A stretch of DNA of 64,000 bases from Pholiota molesta. Taxonomy: Eukaryota > Basidiomycota > Agaricomycetes > Agaricales > Strophariaceae. The DNA lies in NCBI GenBank assembly GCA_014925825.1, contig JACGCK010000004.1:682001-746000 (forward strand), written 5' to 3'. The notes beneath the pieces were generated by a model. That model made no database searches. It saw only the letters and a program-made list of their open reading frames with translations, and had not been told where the DNA came from. Both the position numbers and the translations under genes were made by a program. Shown here one piece after another: positions 12,528 to 21,895 of this stretch. Within the stretch, counting starts at the first letter, position 1. Each line of letters starts with the position of its first letter.

Positions 12528-15325
12528 TTATCTTACTACCAGCCAAGGAGTATTTTCATCATCTTCGCCGCTACGATTGGAATTGAGTCCAGAATTAGAT
12601 ATAGAATGTGTCATTCGCTCTGGTCCATCGGGATATGCTGGGGACGATGGCTCGTCGTCGAGGAATTCTGGATGGAACCCCAATCTTCCAGACATTGTGG
12701 GTGGCAAGAAAGACTCCGAGTCCTCGTCGAGATCGTCCAAGGAGGGCTGCGTGTCCTTAGGTACACTTCTGCGGGTAGGCGTCGGTATGACATGGCTATC
12801 GGTAACGGTGTCCATATGGATGTCATCTGCCGCCAAAGAAGTGTATTGAGCAAGTCTCTTGCGCGCAACTCGTCGTCTCCAGAGGTAAAAGAGGAGCCCA
12901 GCCAGAAGGCCTAGTACTGCGCCTGTGATCATGAAGCGCCATTTCTGTGACGAGACTAATTCTTCGAAAGGCATTTGAGAGTCAGGAGCACTGGTGGACG
13001 ATGGATGTGCCTCCTCAATTGGAGTAGGTGGCGCATGAGCTGGCGGAAGATGTTCGGTTGGTTTCGCATGTTGCGTAGCGGAGGTGAAAGCGGGATCGTT
13101 GACTATAGGTCGATGGGGAAAGGGCGCTGGGGGTAAGATGTTGTCCACGATTGGTTCTTGGTACTTGACTGCCTTCGAAGGGTCAATGCTACTACCCCAG
13201 AACACCATATTCCATCCCAAGAACTTTCCACGTTCGTAGTCGTCGTCCTGATCAAAGACTCTCAGCGCCCACTGTCCTACAGGATTCTCGCCCCTGTGAA
13301 AATCCAAGAGTCAAGGACGAATCAAGTCTAGATGAGGTCGACATACCAGTGCTTAACGGTCATGAATCTCCATCCTGGATATCCAGTAGTTGCATCATCA
13401 AAGGGACGCTTCTTGGCCAAAATACTCTTGATGCCATTCGGACTGATGAGCTCGACTTCAACATCACCGCGCCTCGAGTGCGAAATCCACACTCGAACAT
13501 CTATATGCTCCAACAACTCAAGGTTGTTGTCCAACAGCATCTTCTTCGTGATGCTCAACGCACTTTCAAAACCGTGAGATCTGATTTTTTCCCCTCCTTC
13601 ATACGTGTAATTTCCATGTCCGTGATCATGTGTCCTGCCTCCGTTGATTTGGATGGTATCGCTATGGAGCCAGGCTTGAGGCTTGACCAGTTTCCAAGTT
13701 TGGGCCGCTTTCACATATGCGTAGGCATCTAAAGCACCATAGCCGAATTTATTGTTGTAAAGTCGACCCGCCGCCGTTCGTTCCCAATCGTGGTCTTCAG
13801 CGTCCACCACACGGGCTGTTTCGACACAGAGGTGTTGTATATCTCGCCAAGTAAGCTCAGGCCTATGTGAGATAGCATCAGAGCCGTTCGTCATCAAGGG
13901 AATCAACCAACGATTCTTACCGAGCTTGTAAAGCGAGCGTAAATACACCTACTGCATTCGGGGCGGCAGCAGATGTCCCACTATGACCATAAGTACATTT
14001 ATTGTCTCCATTATGCGACCTATCTGTGGTGACCTTGCACCCGAAGTCAATATACTGCAAAAAGGGCAAAAAGCTACACTCACTATATGTTTGCCGCTAC
14101 CTGAGCTATAAGCCACGACTAAATTGGCAGCACAAGCTTCTGAATAGCTAGGATGAAGGCCTTTGTGATCGACAGTGGAGACAGTAACTGAATAGATACT
14201 ATTTGTGTATCCATCGAAGTTGCACTGGTCGTGGCTGTCACCGCCATTACCACTCGCGAAGACAAATATGGATCCCTTGCCATCGCGCCCTTCGTTGATT
14301 CCATTGACGACAGCTTTCCTGACGAGATAACCCGGACCATCCATGCGCCGACCATCATCCCGAGGGCCCCAGCTACAACTATAGATAGAAACCTTTTGGA
14401 AGCCATAGTTGAGAGCAGACGCTTCGTCGACATAACTGATTGGGCCGCCAAGTATCCGCACCCCAGCCGCCTTGGCCTCGAAAGCGATTCCAACACCGCA
14501 TGCGTCGTTCCTCCTTGCAGCTACCTGACCTGCACATCGCGTGCCATGATCATCAATGGCGGTAACAGGGCGGGGTAAAGAAACATGTTCGTTGAAGTCG
14601 TAGGAATTTTCGGCGTCCTAAACATAGGCTTTTTGAAAAAAAAATTCGCAGTGAGAAAGGGCTAGGCCGAGGCTTACAAACGCATCCTTCAGATCGTCAT
14701 GCTCAAAATCAAGACCATCATCCAAAAATGAGGTGTGGATTCCCTTGCCAGTGAAACCCATGTCCCATACCGGGGTTGTGTTCATCGAATGCTGTGGATA
14801 TTCGTCATTTACGAGATGCCACTGTTCAGGGAATAAGGGGTCCTTTAGACCTAGTCGTTTTGCTACTTCAAGTATGGATGTAGGCGAATGTGAATGAATT
14901 GGTGGTGGTGGAGCACGCTTCACAAGCGTACGAGGGATTTGTCGTTCCAGGAATCTGACTGACGTTGTGATCTTTCTCGCAAAAATCCTCTCTTCCGAAC
15001 GGGCGGCGAGGCGCAAGTTTGCTGTGTCCTCTAGGGTTTGAAAAGCATGAATGACGGTATCTTCGACATGATCGAGGACCTTGTTCCGTGGTTCGAGATG
15101 TGAATGTGGCACTCGCACCAGCCAAACATCGCGAAGCTCCCCTGCTTGTTCAACCACCTCGACGCCTAACGCATTGGCAACATCGGCCAAGGATATCCCA
15201 GAATGCGCATCATGGAAGTATTCTAAAGCGTAGTAAGCATGGGAATCGTAGTATCGTTTCGTCGGCGTTCCAGAGGCGAAGACAGCAGCAGAGATTAGAA
15301 ACGTGAGCCAGAAAAATAAATTCAT
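12528..15325 (-). CDS. KEX2: Kexin-type proprotein convertase, copy 2
   Basis: This is a second full-length kexin with the same plan as its neighbour. I prefer the ATG at 15325 (MNLFFWLTFLISAAVFASGT), which gives a proper signal peptide, over upstream in-frame ATGs. The prodomain ends TLVKR. The triad is complete: Asp in SFLDDGLDF, His in IDDHGTRCAGQVAARRND and Ser in SGTSAAAPNAVG, with oxyanion Asn in VFASGNGG. The P-domain (HIDVRVWISHSRRGDVEVEL) precedes a stalk and a membrane span (FMITGAVLGLLAGLLFYLWRR). The tail repeats QYTSLAADDIHMD and ends in an acidic, Ser-rich stretch. Introns sit at matching places in the two copies. The enzyme cores are close in sequence, whereas prodomains, stalks and tails differ clearly, so the duplication is not recent. 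No frame break is seen. Both copies look able to make active enzyme. Confidence 0.93.
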
Positions 15326-16270
15326 CCTGGCCCAGGGATGGCAGTAAGACGAGGAATCAAGCGCATTTGCAGCGACATGGGACTGATATGTAGTGGGCAA
15401 TCCATGAATAGCATAGCGTGAGTGTCGCCTGGTCAAACTTAACTGTTACCAACGATCCCGGAGGACGCTCACTCTACACGCCAAGACCAGCTTATTTTCT
15501 CACGCTTCACGGTCCGCGAGTAGCCGAAGTCCAGCCGGGCGTCAACACTGCGCTCAGAGTCACTGTATCGTTCTCGGTGCCTTGTAAATCACCATACTCC
15601 TTGCGCGCTTGGGATCGATAACGATCTAAGACACTGAACCTGACAGTTGCGACCCTGTTTCCAGTCATATCTCCCCACTTTGCACTCGCTACACAGTCCG
15701 GCGCTGGTCTGATGAACGGAACGAGAGTGGCTGGCCTACCTATATGAACTCTCAATTTCCGACATAATGTACTTTTAGCCATATGGCATTCCACCGGTTC
15801 ATAAGTCCGTGGCAGTTGACTCTCACCATGATAGGCTATCTTCAATGGGCTGTGGCTTGGATTGACTGTTGCTGATGTCGGACGAGAACATGACAAGCTA
15901 TAAGTATAAGTGGATCATTCCGAAAGTTCAGGCTTGATGCTGGTAATCTGACATAGTCCAATGGGTGATCGTCATCTAGCGCTAAAGTCTCTGAGGTGGT
16001 ATACAAAACACGATTCTCATACGCTTCGGCCAGTCACAGCAGAACCAAGTTACAAATTTGGTGCATGCATATGCATGTTTCATTAAAGCAGGCAACCTCG
16101 TTGCTATAAATTCCACGTGTATGCAGTCGGTATGTGCGTAAGACATGCGCTACTGCGTGCTTGCTACCTCAAGTCTTCGAGTACTTATGCCTTCGCTTCA
16201 TGATCGTTTATGATCCTTCAAGTTATACCCTGTCTTCTATTTTTCGTCGATATTCCATTACACCCCAGAA
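15326..16270. other. Intergenic region
   Basis: About 945 bp lie between the start of kexin copy 2 and a small membrane protein gene on the other strand, so they hold two divergent promoters. An open frame of 129 codons on the minus strand (15507-15896) has no recognisable domain and I do not call it a gene. Confidence 0.45.
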
Positions 16271-16861
16271 ATGGCACCAATCTCCAAAACCATCACCAGT
16301 GACATCGATCATATATCCGCTGAAGATATCCGCCATTTTATTGCGACGGTATACCATGCAACATGTATGTCTCTATTCGCCTTCATGTATGGTCAGCTAG
16401 CATGGATTCTAACAAAGTATCCTAGTCGTCGCGCATCCATATATATCTGGTTTTCTCTTAATAATGTGGTCCTATCATCCCAAAGCACCCTTCCAAGCTC
16501 TCGCATATATTTGTTGGACGCTCCCAAAACAAATCCTAATATGGGCATTCAGAGTAAGAGGCTTCCAACTTGGAGGAGAAACTATAGAACCAAGTAAGAA
16601 TCCTGATTTATTTTATCGAAACGTAATACTTGTCTTACTAAAATAATGATTTCAGATGGTTATACTGATCGCACTCCGTCCAACAATCCCTTCACCCCAT
16701 ACCAATCTTATGGTGCGGTTAATGAACCCCCAGACGTGGACGACACAAATAATTACCTCGGAAGAGTTGACGAACTCAATATTTGGTGGAGATTATTCGG
16801 AATGGCACTATATCTGTTTGGGCTCACCATCATGCTGGTATATGGTTCTCTGAAGGGATGA
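16271..16861 (+). CDS. Small multi-span membrane protein of unknown function
   Basis: I do not recognise this protein. Three exons join cleanly. MAPISKTITSDIDHISAEDI...VYHAT joins across GTATGT...CCTAG to FVAHPYISGFLLIMWSYHPK, and EPKx is split by GTAAGA...TTCAG before GYTDRTPSNNPFTPYQSYGA. Three hydrophobic stretches are likely membrane spans: around PYISGFLLIMW, around ALAYICWTLPKQILIWAF and at the C-terminus LFGMALYLFGLTIMLVYG. The product is about 155 residues with a polar, Asn/Pro-rich loop between spans two and three. The clean splice phases and hydrophobic pattern support a real gene. No function is inferred. Confidence 0.6.
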
Positions 16862-17139
16862 GTAGACAGGCCCTGGATAACCCAGAGTGCCTTTAACAGC
16901 CGAAATGTTCGGATATTGAATTTATATCAGTACTTCATCTGTTGTGCTGAAACTCGTGGTTTGACATCATGTCTGATTGAATTCAGTCTTGTCACCCTAC
17001 GGATAAGCAGCGGCTACTGTTCCTCAATAGCCTGGAGTTAATGGGTTTACGACGAAAAGGGCCAGGGGAAGACAAACGAGCCCATTAATCCGATCATTAT
17101 TTTAAAGCAGGCAAACGAAACGGTATCGATCTGGAAAGT

Positions 17140-18174
17140 TCATGGGTATCTACTTGGTTGAGTATTTCTCCAGTCTGGTTGTGTTTCATGCCTCGCTTGA
17201 AGCGAACGACGCCTGCGCCGTTGACGTCTTCGTTTCCAAAAATAAAAAGCCGCCGCCGCTATAGCTGTGAGCCCCAGACTAATTCCTAAAGTGAGCCCAA
17301 CGGCTTCGGCGATCTGTTTCCTTTTCGATGACTTTATAGGAAGCGGAGTCGTTGTTGGGGCGCTAGCACTTGGTGCAACTGAAGTACTCGTCGAAGTACT
17401 AAACACAGGAAGCGATATCGAGGGAGGAAGCGTTTGGGAAGGCAGGATAGATGTAATGGTTCTGAAAATAGATCAACCTGCAATCCATCGATTTCATGAG
17501 ACAGTTCACCTACGCATTATCCACAGTAGTTATAGTAATCGCCTCGAGGTCAAGCCTGGTTGGAGTACTGGACGGTACAAACGTGATTGTTAGCAAGGAA
17601 ACTTCTTCAAGTTGAAGATTTATGATAGTGGCTGAACGAAGGGTGGTGTTGAATAGTGTTGAGAGCGCCATTCCATTAGACGAAGCAGTAACGTTAACGG
17701 TGGCATTTGAGGTAGAAGAAGTGGAAAGAAATAGATTAAATGCTAATGCCTCTAGTCAGGCGGTGGATCAGCAAAATGAGACGATGTATTTACCCCTAAA
17801 TTGAAAAAATAACTGGGGTATAATATTGTTGGATATCGAAGAAGGACCAGTAGTTGAAATTGTTGCGTTATCCGCAGAAAGCTGCCTTTTGAGTGAATCA
17901 AAACCAGTAGAGCATCAGCAACATGATACTATCCCAAGACTCACCAGGCGCCGGCACAGGACTGTGGATTAACCTTTACAGTAGTGGCGTTACAGACAAA
18001 AGGCGTATATACAATCTGCGGCGATGTGACGGGAATAGAAAGGTTGCGAAACTGTTGACCATTTGCGACGCTAGCAAGGCATAAGAGGCAGATAGACAGT
18101 AAAAGTGATCCAGGCGATACGAGACTCTTCAAATTGACGAATCGGTTCCCGGTTGAATACTGGTTGTTCCGCAT
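17140..18174 (-). CDS. Signal-peptide, single-TM protein of unknown function
   Basis: I do not recognise a family by sequence, but the layout is the common basidiomycete type of a small cell-surface protein. An ATG at 18174 leads to a signal peptide region (LLLSICLLCLASVANGQQF) and a short Cys-containing ectodomain (PFVCNATTVKVNPQSC). A Thr/Asn-rich stretch with NVTAS and FNTTL glycosylation sites follows, then STSTSTSVAPSASAPTTTP. One membrane span (VGLTLGISLGLTAIAAAAFYFW) precedes a highly basic RKKR-like cytosolic stop-transfer (KRRRQRRRRRS), and the protein ends at 17140. Two to four introns are needed and the middle exon borders are uncertain. The retrotransposon has inserted only 184 bp upstream of the start codon, so its promoter is probably separated from it. 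Confidence 0.6.
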
Positions 18175-18353
18175 TCAAGAAAAGCGTGAATGGGTCTTCG
18201 ATAACGACGGCCTCTAACACCGTCGCAGTACTATGAAGGGCGTCCGAAAGATGGGCTGCACGACCTTCAAAGGTAGGATAAAGCAAGAAGTGGAATCGCA
18301 ATCCAACCAGTGATCAACGGCATAAACTGTTGTCCGTGGTGACGGCGCCTTGT

Positions 18354-18358
18354 GGTGA
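18354..18358. repeat. Target site duplication, left copy (GGTGA)
   Basis: GGTGA lies directly before the 5' LTR and is matched by GGTGA at 29286-29290 directly after the 3' LTR. Five bases is the size expected for Ty3/Gypsy integrases. Confidence 0.93.
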
Positions 18359-18551
18359 TGTCACGGATTAGTACCTATATCATGCTTGTTGCCTAATGTT
18401 TGGCATCACCGTCTGGTGATGCCTTTATATTTACCTTAACACATTTGTAATGTCTTGAGACCTAAAGCACCGTACACGTAGACTACCAATTTATATTGGT
18501 TCTGGTTTATATTGTGCGACTTAAGGTCTACCTGTAAAGCCACGCTTTACA
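18359..18551 (+). repeat. 5' LTR of the chromovirus
   Basis: This 193-bp repeat is identical to 29093-29285. It holds three perfect short inverted repeats: 9-bp arms at 18402-18410 / 18415-18423, 6-bp arms at 18485-18490 / 18495-18500, and 7-bp arms at the very end, 18533-18539 / 18545-18551. Such compact LTRs are typical of fungal chromoviruses. Confidence 0.97.
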
Positions 18552-18652
18552 CTTTTTTAAACCTTCCAAATAAACTGGATAGACTGCATCTTTGAGCATT
18601 CAAAGAAGAACAACACCTAGATTAGACCCACACCACACCCGTGAAATTTCAC

Positions 18653-21600
18653 ATGGCAGAAGGAGACCAACCGTCCCACGACGGTGAGAGTCCTGAGCCA
18701 CCACGCGCTCCGATGCCGGAGACTGCACAGACGCCAGAGTTCAGAACTGGACCTTTCACGTCACCGCACAGGATGCGCACCCAGAGAACTTCGTCACAGT
18801 TCTCAACAGTCAGGCAAGAGAGTGAGCCGGAGTGGGTTTCCCGACCAAGACTCGAACAACCGGCGCCTGTGCACGAACCATGGGCGTCGGGAATTACACA
18901 AAATCTGTATGAGACAGATGACGGAGTCGACATGGGGGAGATAGCTGAGCCCGCTGCCGTGCTTGAGGACCAGATAGAAGCGCTATGGCAGATACACGGC
19001 GTCGAACGATTAGATCGACGCCAGGTAATGAGATCACTAGCGACGCAGAACGTCATGGACGCTGTGACGCACTCCAGACAGAACATACCGGAGAACTCAC
19101 CGCAGTGGCGAGAGCTGATAATGACATCGTTGACACGTATCGTAAAACGATACGTCGAGGCACGACAACAAAAAGCGATGTCGCGAGCATCTACGCCAAT
19201 GGGGCCGGTGATGATACCAACACCATCCATTCAGCCGACAATCAGTCAATGGGCGAGCGTCCCCTCCACGTCACCGCAGCACCACGAGCCAAGCACGCAC
19301 GCACCAATGGAAAGGTCACCAACAATCGAACGAGCTGTAGCGAATATAGCAGGGCCACGGATGACCGGGGAAGCGGACGAGCAGTTTCGAAGAAGAATGG
19401 CGGCGATGGAGAGGATGCACCCACAAGATGGTATGACAATACCAAAGTATAGTGGAGGACAGCCAGGAGTATTGGGTGAAGCCCCTAATACAGATAATAA
19501 ACTGGTGTACCCGTTTGTAACTCGACGAACGCTCCGAGCAGATAATTGGAAGGACCGAGTGGTCTACCAAAAAATGCGACGAGAGGATTTGGCGAAATTT
19601 GGATCGTCTGCAATTGACGATCAGAATGTTGGATTCTCGAGTAATGGGGTTATAGATCTCGATGCCTCAGAACCAGAGGTACCCGATGTTAGACCAAAAA
19701 TCGAGGACACGAGTAGGCTCAGTGTATTTCAAACACCAGCGCCACTTACCACCATATTCGAGCAACCGCGCACGAATATGAATAAGGATATAGGAAAATC
19801 AGGTGTTAGATTTACGCCGCCAACGCCACGTGAACCTGAACTGTATTCGCCACCAGTGCGAAAAACTGAGAGAGATCCGATCGATATACGATCATATGGG
19901 ATTCCGGGCATAACGCCTGAGCGTAGAAGTCAAAGAGGGTACTCGGAACCACGAGTACATGGTCCGCGTTCAGATGCTCCAGGAGTAATAGAGGCCGCGG
20001 ATCGACATCGATCGGTAATGGAACAACGACTAAGTCAGTTGATCCATGAAGCGCTGAGCGTTAAACTCACGTACCCCGATGGATTTAAGTTCAGCCAAAA
20101 ATTAGAGGCTGGAAATAAATATACTGGATCAGCAAAGTTTGCTGATCTTGAAGACTGGCTATCCGACCTGGTATACCGAATGGCTACCCGCCAACTTGGA
20201 GGACCTGACCTCGATCGTTTTCGCGTATTAATTGTAAGCGAACATTTAGGTGGAGAGGCTCACACTTGGTACCACCGTCATGTAACCAGTACCAATCGAA
20301 CTAAGCTCGATTGGACATTTGAATCTATAATATTGGCCTTATATAATCGATTCGTGCATGCGACGACGATGCAAGACGCCCGCGAAGGATTCAGGAGAGC
20401 TAAATACTCCGCGTCGCGAGGAGTACAGTCATACTATGACGAGCTCATCGGCTACGCCAAAAATATGGCAGCATACCCGGATGATTACTCGTTCATAGAG
20501 GTATTCCTTGATGGAATACCCAAAGAGATGAGATCAGAACTCATTAAAGAACGAGGATTATCGCCGGAAGTACACTTTATGGAGGACTTCGTTGCGTTCG
20601 CAGTCGCTTTCGAAGCTCGAGTAAAGACCGACGATTATTATAATCGTAAAGCAAGAATACAGTCAAGTCAGGCTGAGCAACCAAAGGCACCAGTGCCTTC
20701 ACGTGAACCGAGTAAATCGGCAACAACGAGTAGAAATCCACGGTTCGTACATAGAGGCGTACCCAAGTTAGGAACGCCACAGAAGGCGCCTGCGCCTAAA
20801 GAACTGCTAAAAGATAACCCGAGTCAAGATAACGCTCGAAACAAGCCATGGGTTAAACCACATGAGTCGAACGTAGGCGGAGGCCACACACATGCGGCTG
20901 ACATTACATGCTTCAACTGTGGCCACCGAGGACACTATGCGAAGGACTGTAAGGAGCCGAAAAAGCCTCGGACACTGCACGCTCGAGCACTTCGAGATGA
21001 TGCACAGGAATCGGAGGATGGAGATGATCGACAAAATGAGGGCGACGATCATAATAGCAATGAAAGCAAATCCGAGGTCTATTGCGCTAGCAATTGCGAG
21101 GAATGTGCTGAGCCTCTCGAGGATGGCGAGCACTATACTGATATCGAAGTGGAAGGATATGAGACGGATGACTCCGCCGAATTCATGAGAGTGATGACCG
21201 TCGTCAAGAGTGCACCATCGAGTGAAAACACAGAGAATAATGTAGGCAGCACGGACCATCATGACTGGGTTCGAGCAGCCGAGGCAAATAATGCCGCAGA
21301 GGATGTACACATGCGCAAAGTACGTGTTCGTATATCGAACAAAAATCGTGTACGACCAGTCGTACGCAGTGAGGACAAGGAATGTCTCGCGACCTATATG
21401 AATGTTGGAGGAATGGATGCGTGGACGTTGTGGGATTCAGGAAGTACCACAACTGGGATAACCCCTACATTTGCGCATATAGCGGAAATAACGGTGGACA
21501 CACTCCTTGATCCACACATACTGCAATTGGGCATGATCGGAAGCCGATCTGTTATTAAATACGGCGCAGATGTGATGGTGGATGTAGCAGGGAAGATAGC

Positions 21601-21808
21601 GTCAACGTATGTCGATGTCGCGAACTTTGACCGATATGATATGATCATAGGCACACCGTTTATGCGTGCACACAAAGTAATACTGGACTTTGTAGATAAT
21701 GTTGTGATCATCGATGGAAAAAGGATGCCAGCAACAAAGGTTCAGCTGAAGGATACAGATGGTCGATTACGGCGATATCGAGCATCTGAAAAAGAGCCTA
21801 GGGTGTGA
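18653..21808 (+). CDS. Retrotransposon Gag fused to aspartic protease
   Basis: This ORF codes for the structural protein of the retroelement particle fused to its maturation protease, 1,051 residues from the ATG at 18653. The N-terminal half is Pro/Ser-rich and looks disordered. A retrotrans-gag domain lies at about residues 495-665 (for example WYHRHVTSTNRTKLDWTFES and RFRRAK-type basic stretches). A CCHC nucleic-acid-binding knuckle CFNCGHRGHYAKDC is near 753-766. An acidic linker follows, then a retropepsin with active-site WDSGSTTTG (Asp about 928) and the second-lobe motif YDMIIGTPFM. The ORF ends at TGA 21806-21808, and the frame beyond stays open into Pol. No frame break is seen, which fits a recently active element. 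Confidence 0.95.
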   Translation: MAEGDQPSHDGESPEPPRAPMPETAQTPEFRTGPFTSPHRMRTQRTSSQFSTVRQESEPEWVSRPRLEQPAPVHEPWASGITQNLYETDDGVDMGEIAEPAAVLEDQIEALWQIHGVERLDRRQVMRSLATQNVMDAVTHSRQNIPENSPQWRELIMTSLTRIVKRYVEARQQKAMSRASTPMGPVMIPTPSIQPTISQWASVPSTSPQHHEPSTHAPMERSPTIERAVANIAGPRMTGEADEQFRRRMAAMERMHPQDGMTIPKYSGGQPGVLGEAPNTDNKLVYPFVTRRTLRADNWKDRVVYQKMRREDLAKFGSSAIDDQNVGFSSNGVIDLDASEPEVPDVRPKIEDTSRLSVFQTPAPLTTIFEQPRTNMNKDIGKSGVRFTPPTPREPELYSPPVRKTERDPIDIRSYGIPGITPERRSQRGYSEPRVHGPRSDAPGVIEAADRHRSVMEQRLSQLIHEALSVKLTYPDGFKFSQKLEAGNKYTGSAKFADLEDWLSDLVYRMATRQLGGPDLDRFRVLIVSEHLGGEAHTWYHRHVTSTNRTKLDWTFESIILALYNRFVHATTMQDAREGFRRAKYSASRGVQSYYDELIGYAKNMAAYPDDYSFIEVFLDGIPKEMRSELIKERGLSPEVHFMEDFVAFAVAFEARVKTDDYYNRKARIQSSQAEQPKAPVPSREPSKSATTSRNPRFVHRGVPKLGTPQKAPAPKELLKDNPSQDNARNKPWVKPHESNVGGGHTHAADITCFNCGHRGHYAKDCKEPKKPRTLHARALRDDAQESEDGDDRQNEGDDHNSNESKSEVYCASNCEECAEPLEDGEHYTDIEVEGYETDDSAEFMRVMTVVKSAPSSENTENNVGSTDHHDWVRAAEANNAAEDVHMRKVRVRISNKNRVRPVVRSEDKECLATYMNVGGMDAWTLWDSGSTTTGITPTFAHIAEITVDTLLDPHILQLGMIGSRSVIKYGADVMVDVAGKIASTYVDVANFDRYDMIIGTPFMRAHKVILDFVDNVVIIDGKRMPATKVQLKDTDGRLRRYRASEKEPRV

Positions 21809-21895
21809 CTGGCAAACCCCAAGGCATCAGTTGAGGAAGTCAAGGACGAAGGTGACGGCCCTAAGACACCATCACTCCCGGATGACATTCCACAT
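21806..21895 (+). promoter_or_regulatory. Candidate stop-codon readthrough site between Gag-Pro and Pol
   Basis: Gag-Pro and Pol are in the same frame and separated by a single UGA. The triplet after it is CUG and then G, close to the leaky UGA-CUA type context. The 87 bases between the UGA and the first Pol ATG are fully open in that frame. This supports readthrough to make Gag-Pro-Pol, though re-initiation at the Pol ATG is also possible. No strong downstream hairpin was apparent by eye. Confidence 0.5.

Noticed and set aside
15507..15896. 129-codon minus-strand open frame next to kexin copy 2
   Set aside because: No recognised domain and no splice partners; left as intergenic.
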